This document shows positions 45,180 to 56,379 of a stretch of DNA of 64,000 nt, in pieces; the first letter of the stretch is position 1; every line of letters begins with the position of its first letter. The notes below the pieces were generated by a model, which saw nothing but the letters and a program-made list of their open reading frames with translations, searched no databases and was not told where the DNA came from. The translations under genes and the position numbers were made by a program. The stretch is from Arabidopsis thaliana. Taxonomy: Eukaryota > Streptophyta > Magnoliopsida > Brassicales > Brassicaceae. The stretch is from the NCBI RefSeq assembly GCF_000001735.4, contig NC_003074.8:20653261-20717260 (forward strand), read 5' to 3'.

Positions 45180-45312
45180 ATTTGGGCCAAGCCGTATAAA
45201 CGTTTGGGCCAACTTGTTTGAGATAGCATATAAGCCCAATAGAGTTTTGTTGCTGAGCTTATTTGTGAATCCATATAAAGTCTTGACCTAATAACGAAAG
45301 CTAGGGTTTTTT
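45180..45312 (+). promoter_or_regulatory. Ribosomal-protein promoter: site II elements and telo-box
   Basis: TGGGCC at 45183-45188 and 45205-45210, AGCCCA (reverse site II) at 45233-45238, and TAGGGTTT (reverse telo-box) at 45302-45309, 70-200 bases upstream of the start codon. This set of motifs is established for Arabidopsis ribosomal-protein genes and couples expression to cell proliferation. The motif AGGGTTT occurs again in the first intron, at about 45416. Confidence 0.8.
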
Positions 45313-45380
45313 CTCTGTGAAATCGCTCGCCGGCATAAAAGAGAGTCAGAAGAGGAAGAAGAGAGTTACAAGGATTGAAA

Positions 45381-46293
<913 letters not shown>

Positions 46294-47387
46294 GGTAATA
46301 ACAAACTCACTTCAGTTTTATTTTTGATGCAATAGTCCCATTTATTGCTTTCATTTCAGTTGAATTGAACACCACTGATTCTGTAACTTGAGATTTAAGA
46401 TTAGTTGTTTCATTTTTCTTCTCTAATGGCGAAACCTTGTCAACAAGGCTATATCTATTTGAAAGGTTGTGCATTGTAGTTAAGAGCAATTAGATTATAA
46501 TCCTTTAAGTATAATAGATTGTCCAAGATTTATATACTTAAGTGAACATGGATCCTGATTCGATTTCCTAATGCAGGAGGCTAGATTTCAACAAGTATCG
46601 GAAGGAATCGCCATTATCATTTCTCAGGAGCTGTAGTTTTATCTATTCACTTTTATTCTAGACTCTCTGTTGGTTTTGATTTTATCTTGAGACGAAGTAA
46701 AACATTTTTTTTCTTGAGATCATATACTATCGAGTATTAATGGAACTTGAGAAAAGCTATGATCCCAGTCATTTTCCTTATTTAGATTTCTCTTACTCTA
46801 TTCCCTTAACCTTTTCTCCAATTTGAGTGTTGATGAAAGAAATCATTTCTCCTTCATGCTATAACTAGCAAGTAGCCAATGTAGACTTTTTCTTGCAACT
46901 AAATCAATTTATTCTTGGAATATTAATTCTAGTTGGTATATTAAGTAACTTCGTTATACTGATTCCATTTATTAATGATTAATATGATGCAAAAAGTTAC
47001 AATTTACACAGTTAATCAATCAAATAAACCATTTATTTGGCACCACCCGCCAAAAAAAAAAGAAGTACCAGATATTTGGTGCCGACATAAGAAAAAAAAA
47101 GAGAGCCAAAGTACACAAGTTACAATCCCACACTCACTGTGTCCTTAAACACAATCCTCGAGATTCTATTCCTTGCTTGCATCATTTTCTTCTTCCGTGT
47201 ATTTTGGAGTTTCGTTCGAGGACAGATCTTGATTTGACTCAGCTCAACTTGAGGTAACAAAAATCTTTCCTTTGTGATTAATTTTCCTACGATCTCACAA
47301 AGGTTTCGCCTTTCTCTTTGATTACAAGTTTTTAAAACTGATTCTTCCTTGTAATTGGAATTGCAAGCGAAGAAGAAGAAGAAACAA
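46294..47387. other. RPL35a 3' region and LESV 5' region
   Basis: Holds the probable 3' UTR intron of RPL35a, its polyadenylation area and the LESV leader. GAG/GTAACA at 47254 and GCAAG at 47367 could bound a 5' UTR intron of LESV. Confidence 0.45.
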
Positions 47388-49626
47388 ATGGCTTTGCGTT
47401 TAGGTGTTTCTATAGGGGCAGCTTTGGGTTCCTCTCATTGGGACGACGGACAACGAGTACGACAACGTGACTTCTCCGCTTCTGTGAATTTCACCGCACC
47501 GGTTACGAGCCGGAGGAGCTTAAGGGGTAGTAGAACCGGTGTGAGGATTCTTAGGGTTTCAAATGAAGGACGCGAATCGTACCTCGATATGTGGAAGAAC
47601 GCTGTTGATCGCGAGAAGAAAGAGAAGGCCTTTGAAAAAATTGCAGAGAATGTTGTAGCTGTTGATGGTGAGAAGGAGAAAGGAGGAGACTTGGAGAAGA
47701 AGAGCGATGAGTTTCAGAAGATCCTCGAGGTTTCCGTTGAGGAAAGAGATCGGATTCAGCGAATGCAGGTCGTTGATCGTGCCGCTGCCGCAATCTCCGC
47801 AGCTAGAGCTATTCTCGCCTCTAACAATTCCGGCGACGGCAAAGAAGGATTCCCAAATGAAGACAACACTGTCACAAGTGAAGTCACAGAGACACCGAAA
47901 AATGCTAAACTTGGTACAAATCTTCTACTTGTTAGCACAATCCAAAGTTAATGATAGTATTAGTCACCTTACTTGGCTATGTTATTGGAAATTTTATTAG
48001 GAATGTGGAGCAGAACAGTGTATGTGCCACGGTCAGAAACTTCAGGGACTGAGACACCAGGACCAGATTTTTGGTCATGGACACCTCCTCAAGGTAGTGA
48101 AATTAGTTCTGTGGACTTGCAGGCTGTGGAAAAGCCTGCTGAGTTTCCAACTTTGCCAAATCCTGTATTGGAGAAAGATAAATCAGCGGATTCTCTTTCG
48201 ATACCATATGAGAGTATGCTTTCTTCTGAAAGACATAGCTTTACTATCCCGCCTTTTGAGTCTTTGATTGAGGTTCGAAAAGAGGCTGAGACGAAGCCTA
48301 GCTCCGAGACTTTATCGACAGAACATGACCTTGATCTCATATCTTCAGCAAACGCGGAAGAAGTAGCTCGTGTTCTTGATAGTTTGGATGAATCTTCAAC
48401 GCATGGAGTTAGCGAAGATGGATTGAAGTGGTGGAAGCAAACGGGTGTGGAGAAAAGACCTGATGGTGTGGTTTGCAGGTGGACAATGATACGTGGGGTT
48501 ACTGCTGATGGTGTTGTTGAGTGGCAAGATAAGTATTGGGAGGCTTCTGATGATTTTGGGTTCAAGGAACTTGGTTCTGAGAAATCAGGACGTGATGCCA
48601 CTGGAAACGTGTGGCGTGAGTTCTGGAGAGAGTCAATGAGCCAGGTTAGTGTAAAGTAGTTGCCGTAGTAAATCTAACGCACTATAGACTATTTGAGACT
48701 TAATTTGAATTGTCTATTACAGGAGAATGGTGTTGTGCATATGGAGAAAACTGCAGACAAATGGGGAAAGAGTGGACAAGGTGATGAATGGCAAGAGAAA
48801 TGGTGGGAGCATTACGATGCTACCGGAAAATCAGAAAAATGGGCTCATAAGTGGTGCAGCATTGACCGCAACACGCCTCTTGACGCTGGCCACGCTCATG
48901 TCTGGCACGAGAGGTATTCTCAAAATCCTCTTTTCACATAACGAAACACTAATAACATAATCGAATCTTTATCCTTTAACTTTCAGTCCTTAAAATATCA
49001 ATCAATCTCTTTAACACAAGTTAGAATGTTTGTCCTTTAACTTTTACACCTTATATTGTTGAACATCAAATCAGTTCAGTAGCAAAACATTGCCTTTTCA
49101 TACTCTTTAAGGTGCTCTATTAACATTTAGAAGCTTAGTCTGCGAGCTTTGTTGAACTGTTATCAAAACAGAACTGACACTAGACAAGCTGTGACCAAAT
49201 AACAGGGAATGTAGAGTGTTTCTAAATATGTCTTGATTGGTTTTGACCAGGTGGGGAGAGAAGTATGACGGGCAAGGCGGAAGCACAAAGTACACAGACA
49301 AGTGGGCGGAACGGTGGGTAGGTGACGGTTGGGACAAATGGGGAGACAAATGGGACGAGAACTTTAACCCGAGCGCTCAAGGAGTGAAACAAGGTGAGAC
49401 TTGGTGGGAAGGGAAGCACGGCGACAGATGGAACCGAAGCTGGGGAGAAGGTCACAACGGATCAGGATGGGTTCACAAATACGGAAAAAGCAGCAGCGGT
49501 GAACACTGGGACACACATGTACCACAAGAAACTTGGTATGAGAAGTTCCCTCACTTTGGCTTCTTCCACTGTTTTGACAACTCTGTTCAGCTCCGAGCCG
49601 TTAAGAAGCCTTCTGATATGTCCTAG
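47388..49626 (+). CDS. LESV: LIKE EARLY STARVATION (LESV)
   Basis: Four exons: 47388-47913, 48001-48644, 48723-48913 and 49251-49626, giving 578 aa. Chloroplast stroma protein that, with its relative ESV1, binds starch glucans and influences starch granule organisation and turnover. The N terminus (MALRLGVSIGAALGSS, then an Arg- and Ser-rich stretch) fits a transit peptide. Residues about 70-160 are charged and helical (REKKEKAFEKI, RIQRMQVVDRAAAA). The C-terminal half is the tryptophan-rich glucan-binding domain, with repeated motifs such as WKQTGVEKRPDGV, EWQEKWWEHYD, EKWAHKWC, KWAERWVGDGWDKWGDKWDE and ETWWEGKHGDRW. AT3G55760 by gene order. Confidence 0.95.
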
Positions 49627-50538
49627 ATATATCAAATACTAAGCATAAAATATATAAATAAGCTGGGACAATCAAAGAATTGGCCTACAATATTAGAGTA
49701 GTTTGATCAAGTGCAATGTATGTAATATTTATTATGACTTCTAATTTGTTCTATGCTTTGGTGTTTCTTAATGAGTATGGCCAAAGTTTATTTGGTAGTT
49801 ACTAATATAACACAAATCTGATTAGAAAACTGGAACACATTCCATTCCAGGAGCATAAAGTTATATGAACAGATAATCTAAACTCTTTATTTGGTAAAGA
49901 TAAGAAGACAAATATTTTCTGTAACCAATAATAATCTTCAGTTACATTTGTATTAAATTCTAATAAAAAAAATATACAGAGGACAAGCCAAAGTGGAACC
50001 CCACCCACTGTCTTCTCAAAGATTAAAAAAAAGAAAAGGATTTTACCCAAAATCTCCGATATTCTTATTCCTTTGCTGTATCATCTTCTTCTTCTACTTC
50101 GTCCTCATCATCGTCACATAGATCCTCCTTTTTCGTTAATTGGGGAGAGATATACGTAACAGCTCTTCTCTCTACAAAGAAGTTGACTTTTGCATCCTTA
50201 CATCTCTCAAATCTTTCTCTGGTTAATCTGTATTCGTGTATTTTTGCAGTTTCTTTTGAGGATCAGATCGTGACAGGGTTTAGCTCAAGGAGAGGTATTA
50301 GATCCGTACTTTGTGATAAACTTTCTCAAGGTTTACGATCTCATTCTATCTAGATCGGCTTCGTATAGATACAATCTTGTTTCAATTAGCAATGGATCGA
50401 TTTTGTTATTCGAATATTTAGAAAAAGGAAAGATTTTTCCAAAGGGGTTTCCTCTTATACCATTTTTTCTGGGTTTTTTGAAATTTAGGGTGAGAAAAAG
50501 AAGAAGAAGGTGAGAAAAGTGAAGGCAAGGCTTTGAGG
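49627..50538. other. LESV 3' flank and WLIM2b 5' region
   Basis: Non-coding. The leader of WLIM2b probably contains an intron (AGAG/GTATTA at 50295; TTTAG before 50489). Part of the leader (50230-50340) resembles the LESV leader (47195-47310). Confidence 0.5.
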
Positions 50539-51855
50539 ATGTCTTTTACAGGAACTCAACAGAAATGCAAGGCTTGTGAGAAGACTGTTTATGCTGTTGA
50601 GCTTCTCTCTGCTGATGGAGTTGGATATCACAAGTCTTGCTTCAAATGCACTCACTGCAAAAGCAGGCTTCAGGTCTGATTCTCTCATCTTTGTATTCAT
50701 GTTAACGATGCTGCTTTAATTAGAGGAATGAGTTTACGAATTACCCATCTTCTTGCTTAAATGATGAATTGAATGTCTATTGTAACCATAAGCAGCTCTT
50801 GATAAAGTAAATGTCTTTTTACAGCTGAGTAGTTACTCATCAATGGAAGGTGTTTTGTACTGTAAGCCTCATTTTGAGCAGCTCTTTAAGGAGAGTGGTA
50901 GTTTCAACAAGAACTTTCAGTCACGTATGTAGTTTTGTTTCTGCTTCGATTCATGTTTTTTTTCCGCTTGCCCTTCTTTTGGTTATTGATTTAATCAGTC
51001 TTGCAACTTTGTTTCCTCACAGCTGCAAAATCGGCTGACAAATCAACTCCTGAGCTGGTAAATGTTTCTTTTCTGGTTTGGTCAGATGCTCTTTGGATAC
51101 ATTTTCTGATTGAACTTTTCTCTTATATTTCCTTCTTGGTTTGTTTTCAGACAAGGACGCCTAGCCGAGTTGCTGGCAGGTTCTCTGGTACACAAGAGAA
51201 ATGCGCCACTTGTAGTAAAACTGTGTATCCTATTGAAAAGGTTATAACTCGTTTAATCTTTCATTGCTCTTCCTTCACTCATGCATTTTCCATTAACTGA
51301 AGCTTTGGAATCACCTTTCTGCACTCTAAGGTCTATGTTGGAGTATTACTCTAAAACACAGTTCCATCATTTGCAAGAATTCTCCTGTGTTTTCTATTTC
51401 ATGTTGAGGATAGATACATAATCCCCTCAGTTACCGAGAACTTGCAAGGAAACCAAATGTTTTGCACAGATGCATAGACCCTGGAGATATCGGTTCTTGT
51501 TACTTTAATTTGCATGTTAAACCTATAAAGGAGACTTAATATGAAAACTCTTTATGGGATTTTTAAAAGCTATTTGGTCACAAATATCCGTCTTTTTCGA
51601 TTCTGAAATATGCAGGTAACAGTCGAGAGCCAGACATATCACAAGTCCTGCTTCAAGTGCTCACATGGAGGTTGCCCAATTTCACCTTCCAACTACGCAG
51701 CTCTTGAAGGAATCCTGTACTGCAAGCACCATTTCGCTCAGCTCTTCAAGGAGAAGGGAAGTTACAACCACTTAATCAAATCCGCTTCCATCAAACGCTC
51801 TGCAGCCGCAGCAGTCGCCGCCGGTGTACCAGCAGCCTCCGTTCCTGAATCTTAA
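50539..51855 (+). CDS. WLIM2B: LIM-domain actin-bundling protein WLIM2b
   Basis: Five exons: 50539-50673, 50825-50924, 51023-51057, 51151-51240 and 51616-51855, giving 199 aa. Two LIM zinc-binding domains joined by a long spacer, as in animal CRP proteins. LIM1 begins at about residue 9 (CKACEKTVYAVE, YHKSCFKCTHCKSRL, YCKPHFEQLF). LIM2 begins at about residue 108 (CATCSKTVYPIEKV, YHKSCFKCSHGGCPISPSNY, YCKHHFAQLFKEKGSYNHL). Plant WLIM proteins bind and cross-link actin filaments in the cytoplasm and may enter the nucleus. The Ala/Val-rich tail (SAAAAVAAGVPAASVPES) is typical of the WLIM2 pair. AT3G55770 by gene order. Confidence 0.95.
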
Positions 51856-52366
51856 AATCCAATAATTTCTCCTCTCTAGTCTAAAATTTGAAGTTAATGC
51901 CAAACTGATTCAGTTTGATTTCTCTTTGTGAGAGCGTGTGTGTAATCTATGCTTTGATGTTCTTATTTCCATTGATGTCTCCTAAAATTCTATGTTTGTG
52001 TGGTGATTTGGTTATCTATAAAAAGTCTGAAACTTTCCTTATAAATCTTCAATTTCGTTTTTTCTGTGTTTCTCTAGACAGAAGCCTCCAAGTAATATAG
52101 AGGGTTTTGACTATACTATTCAACGCCGTAAGACTGTGGTCAAACATCTGACACGTGTAGTCACATCAACGTCTAGGTTACGAGTGATGTTTACAGTTAC
52201 AAACATACACTGTAGCACAGAGGAACATTAACTCCTCTAACAGAATCCTCCCGCCCATTCTCTCACATAGTTCGTCTTCAACCTTTAGTCTCTCTTGATC
52301 AGAATTCTCAGTCTCCGATTTCACTTTCTCTCTCTAACTTCGAAGAAAGAAAGAAAGAAAAAGAGA
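51856..52366. promoter_or_regulatory. Intergenic region with G-box upstream of the GH17 gene
   Basis: A CACGTG G-box lies at 52152-52157 (GACACGTGTAG), about 210 bases before the GH17 start. The first part is the WLIM2b 3' UTR. Confidence 0.5.
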
Positions 52367-53509
52367 ATGAAGAAAATGCACTCTCTCTCCTCTTATCTCC
52401 TCCTCCTTATCTCGTTAACCGCCATAGCTACACCTACGACAACCTCCGCCACAACGATCGGAGTCACATACTCGACTCCAGCTTCAATCTCCGGCACCGT
52501 ACAACTCTCACCGGACAGAATCGCCGAAAAAGTCGTTTCAATGAACATTCCGGCGGTGAGACTCCTCGATTCAAATCCGGCGATGATTCGTGCCTTCGCT
52601 TACACAAACGTATCTCTCTTCCTCTCCGTACCAAATCCACTAGTTCCTCTCCTCGCTTCAAATCGTTCTCTCGCGATGCGTTGGGTCTATCGCCATGTGC
52701 TTCCTTTTTATCCTCGCACCAAGATCTCAATCATCTCCGTCGGTAACGACGTGATTTCGTATTCTCCGGACGTATCTCCGTTTCTCCTCCGTGCGATGCA
52801 GAATGTTCATCTATCTCTTGTAGATCTGAGAATCTACAAGATCTCTGTATCAACGACGTTCTCTTTCTTCAACATCGTACCCACGGCATTTCCACCTTCG
52901 TCGGCGCAGTTTCAACAACCTAACGGAGAAGTTATCATCAGACCGATTTTGCAATTCCTCGAAAGAACGAATTCGTCTTTCTTGATCAATCTCTATCCCT
53001 ACAATATGTATCGGTCTAGCTTCTCGATTCCGATTGGATTTGCTCTTTTTGAAGAGTTCCCGTTCAATTTCAGAGATGATCTGACCACCGGAGTAAGATA
53101 CCGGAATCTTTTTGATATGATGGTTGATGCTGTGATTAGCTCTATGGCTGTTATGGGTCATGAGAATCTTCCGGTGATTGTGGCGGAGACTGGTTGGCCT
53201 AGCTCTGGAATTGATGCTAGTGAAGTAGATGCGACGTTGTTGTATAGTGAGATGTTCTTGAAAGCTTTGTTGACTCATCTGAGAAGTGGATGTGGAACAC
53301 CGTTGAGGAAAGAAGGTGTTTCAGAGGTTTATATCTTTGAGCTTGTTGAGAAAGATGCTAAGCAAGGGATTAGGAATTGGGGACTTTTGCATCATAACAT
53401 GACTAGTAAGTACAGCTTCGACTTCTCGGATGGAGGCAAAGTCAGAAGATTCAAAGAGATTTTGGTTGGATTCTTTGTGCAAGTGGTGATGCTTTACCTG
53501 TTGATGTAG
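52367..53509 (+). CDS. Glycoside hydrolase family 17 (beta-1,3-glucanase-like) protein
   Basis: Single exon, 380 aa; start at MKKMHSLSSY because a signal peptide (about 5-27) follows at once. The GH17 barrel begins IGVTYSTPAS (usually IGVNYG). The nucleophile motif is intact: VAETGWPSSG with Glu274. The proton-donor motif, normally VGNE, reads SVGNDV, so Asp128 (codon GAC at 52748-52750) replaces the catalytic acid. LINLYPYNMY and the RNWGLLHHNMT region are otherwise family-like. There is no X8 (CBM43) domain. The C terminus ends in a hydrophobic tail (ILVGFFVQVVMLYLLM) after a small-residue stretch, which could be a GPI-anchor signal. It may act poorly or serve as a glucan-binding protein. 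Probably AT3G55780. Confidence 0.9.
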   Translation: MKKMHSLSSYLLLLISLTAIATPTTTSATTIGVTYSTPASISGTVQLSPDRIAEKVVSMNIPAVRLLDSNPAMIRAFAYTNVSLFLSVPNPLVPLLASNRSLAMRWVYRHVLPFYPRTKISIISVGNDVISYSPDVSPFLLRAMQNVHLSLVDLRIYKISVSTTFSFFNIVPTAFPPSSAQFQQPNGEVIIRPILQFLERTNSSFLINLYPYNMYRSSFSIPIGFALFEEFPFNFRDDLTTGVRYRNLFDMMVDAVISSMAVMGHENLPVIVAETGWPSSGIDASEVDATLLYSEMFLKALLTHLRSGCGTPLRKEGVSEVYIFELVEKDAKQGIRNWGLLHHNMTSKYSFDFSDGGKVRRFKEILVGFFVQVVMLYLLM

Positions 53510-54946
53510 AAGTGAGAGGTACTGTCTCTGTTTCCTCTGCTTCTTCTTTCTTTGGAATTAGATCATTTGTTTGGTTGATGATTGGCTTAGGTTATGATAG
53601 GTTACGGCTATGTTTGCAGATATTTTGAGACTATCATTTGGTATGTGGTAAACTTCATGAACAACTATGAGTGTCTTGATACAAGAAAAACTCTTATCTG
53701 TGATGATTATAGCTCAGGGAATGGCATTTTGGGTCTCACACATAGAAACTATAGAAGCTGAAGCAATAGTGTAGTGTGTGTGAATACTGAAATTGATTGA
53801 TGACATGTCTGTTCAATCGTTTTTAACAGTAATCAGGTGTATAAAAGAGTCAAGGTACATTGAAGATGGAGAAGTAGCAGGACACCAAGAATCATTTGAC
53901 ATGGCAGCATGACCCAATAAGCAAGATCGTTCTCATCCTTTACCATGTCTTGTGATCTTTGCTTGTGTTTTGCTATGTATTGATGATTTTTGAACAGACT
54001 CCAAAAATCCTGTCTTGTGTCAGTTTTTAGGTAGATCATATGGATGGACCAATAGTGCATTCATTACATTTTTTTTCCAACATAGCTCTTTTGCCACATA
54101 TATGGATCTTTGTGAATATCTCTTACGAGTTACGACCTCTTCAACTGAATCTCGCTTTCTGATGCCCAAAAATCAGAAAGTTACAATGGGTTTGTGCACA
54201 AAACTCTACTATAGCGCTATACTGCTATTAGTTATACCATACTAGATATAATAAGTCAACGTCAATGGTCAGAGAATCAATATCCTTAGTTGCTCTATTA
54301 ATAAGTATGTACTACCAGTTCCATAAGATCTTCGACGAACCTTACAAAATCTGGTATGTAATGTGAACTTCCTTAAACATAGTTCAAATAGAAACCAAAT
54401 TCCATAAATCAACTAATACGTTAAATGTGAATGCATTTTACATTTTTCCTGGGTTACGTTAGCCAACACTACTACAAGAGTTGATCAACATTATAAAACC
54501 TAGATTGAATAGTCAAGGCACGAAACTTGTGCGTCTTACCAAACAACATTAGTATTAATTTAAAATGTTTGGGAAAAACAAAAGATTCAAGTATTCAACC
54601 TTTGACATACACAAACAAAATTGAATTTATACGAAAAAAAAAAAACAATTTCGTATGAAACTCAATGAAGAAAGTTTCATTCAAAACATAATGAAGAAAG
54701 TTTCAAAATCCACATCTGATATGTGAAGATTGACGTATATTTGATTTGTGGTTTCTATTTCTAATTTGCCATTTCAATAAAACGATTGGATATGCAAGGA
54801 TAAGTTTGACTTCAACATCTTGCTTCGGTCCGGACCATTTTCCATTTCTTTTTCTCAGAGGTAAACTAGAATAGTTCTTGAAAGTTATCATAATATAATA
54901 GTAATAATAAAAGTAAAAGATTGAGACGTTGGCGGGATGAAATTCG
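53510..54946. other. Spacer downstream of the GH17 gene
   Basis: 3' UTR followed by about 1.2 kb of AT-rich sequence. Short open frames (53833-54060, 54015-54245) show nothing recognisable. Confidence 0.45.
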
Positions 54947-54954
54947 TATAAATA
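54947..54954 (+). promoter_or_regulatory. TATA box of the glycine-rich protein gene
   Basis: TATAAATA, 66 bases before the ATG at 55020, at a normal distance for a short leader. Confidence 0.7.
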
Positions 54955-55019
54955 GAGATGTCTATAGGTGAATAACACAAACACATCTTGTTCTTTTTGA
55001 AGATAAACGGAAAAAAAAA

Positions 55020-55331
55020 ATGGTTATACACAAATCAATTACCCCAATCGCTCTGATGTTACTATTACTACTAGCGATCCATGCACATATTCAAGTCGTT
55101 GGTTCAACCACTGTAACCTCTGTCTCACTAGCCAATCTGAAACATGAAACGTCTTCTGAGATCAATTTTCCAGTTTGGCGTCGGGAGCTTCGCGGTGGCG
55201 GAGGAGGAGGCCGTGGTGGCGGTGGAGGTCATGGTGGAGGAGGTGGTGAGGATTTTGGTAACGGATGTAGAAGCGATGTTCTACAAAGTTTCTTGTTCAT
55301 GGTTTTTATAAGTTATTGGCTTTTAGTGTAA
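55020..55331 (+). CDS. Small glycine-rich secreted or membrane protein
   Basis: Intronless, 103 aa. A signal peptide covers about residues 8-28 (ALMLLLLLAIHAHIQVVGS). A middle part (SVSLANLKHETSSEINFPVW) is followed by RRELR and a Gly-rich block (about residues 59-76) with Arg and His interruptions. The tail has a hydrophobic end (SFLFMVFISYWLLV), which may be a GPI or membrane signal. The layout resembles precursors of small secreted peptides or cell-wall glycine-rich proteins. Function unknown. A TATA box at the right distance supports expression. Probably AT3G55790. Confidence 0.8.
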   Translation: MVIHKSITPIALMLLLLLAIHAHIQVVGSTTVTSVSLANLKHETSSEINFPVWRRELRGGGGGGRGGGGGHGGGGGEDFGNGCRSDVLQSFLFMVFISYWLLV

Positions 55332-55912
55332 TATAACTGAATATTGTATATAGATTTTGATTATGTTTTCAGTGTTACTGTTTGATTTGCTGTAATATTG
55401 GTTTCACTTTTTCTTTCATATCCTTTTGTATTGTGTATTAGGGTTTATTCTGTGTCTTGCACGGACGTTTGTGGATTTTATTGTTATATTTGTCAATGCT
55501 TATTTAATATGTAAAATTATGTAATAAACTAAAATTATTTATGGTAAACCAAATAGCTTTTTTGTGTTTAGTAGGGATTCTAGATCTTTCTCAAAGTTTT
55601 GAATTTAAAGATCTCTTGGTTCAAATCCATTGTGGAAAGGTTTATGATAAATGTTGGTAAAGTTATAGCCGTATGAGAGGCTATTGAGAGCTATTAGCCA
55701 TTAATCAAACTAATGAAAATCAATTTACAATAACCAAAAACTGAACAAATGATTTTTTTTTCTAAGTTAACAAAAACTAAAATGAAAAATATGTAACAAA
55801 ATCTTATAATATTCCCTGTCATTCCTTAGATATTAATGAGGAATCTTATGACATTCCAAAAATGTATATTTAATAATCTTTATAAATTTAAAATTATTAT
55901 TTAAATCAAAAA
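55332..55912. other. Spacer before the second tRNA-iMet
   Basis: AT-rich 3' flank; nothing recognisable. Confidence 0.45.
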
Positions 55913-55984
55913 ATCAAAGTGGTGCAGCGGAAGCGTGATGGGCCCATAACCCACAGGTCACAGGATCGAAACCTGTCTTTGATA
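55913..55984 (+). tRNA. Initiator tRNA-Met (CAT), second copy
   Basis: 72 bases with the same plan as the copy at 40426. Acceptor ATCAAAG with CTTTGAT, the A1-T72 pair, anticodon loop CCCATAA, three G-C pairs at the base of the anticodon stem, and T arm ACAGG ATCGAAA CCTGT. Differences: the third-last acceptor pair changed in a compensated way (G-C to A-T), the D stem has a T-G wobble, and the top pair of the anticodon stem is A opposite C (ATGGG with CCCAC). A T-run follows soon after (55988-55997) and could terminate RNA polymerase III. Probably a gene, though the A-C mismatch makes it weaker than the first copy. Confidence 0.85.
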
Positions 55985-56379
55985 TAATCTTTTTTTTTTG
56001 GCAGATATATTTTATACAAAAATAAACAACCAAATGTAATGTTAACTTCTACTTGCATAGCCACACAAATATAATTTGGTTTGTATGTCATTGGTGATGT
56101 AAACTGAAATTGAAGATAATAGAATCTCATAACCACACAAAAAATGAATGAACGCAAATCAAAGCCTCTCAACACATCTCTTTGCCTCGGTCTCTCTCTC
56201 GCCCAATTGCCCATCACCAGAGCTTAATCATATCTTCTTCAGTTACTGCCACGTGTCACTCTGACCGTGAACAGCCTTTATCTCTTCCAAGTCCACTTGT
56301 GTTCTTGATTATTTTGTCTTCACCATTCTCTCTACTCAAAGCTCTTCTTCTTCGATCAAAAAACCTCGAGCTTCTAACA
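55985..56379 (+). promoter_or_regulatory. SBPase promoter with G-box
   Basis: GCCACGTGTC with the G-box core CACGTG at 56250-56255, about 125 bases before the start codon. G-boxes of this form are common in light-regulated photosynthesis genes. The stretch also covers the tRNA 3' flank. Confidence 0.6.

Noticed and set aside
48089-48601. 170-aa minus-strand open frame
   Set aside because: Antisense of LESV exon 2, whose sense reading is a known protein.
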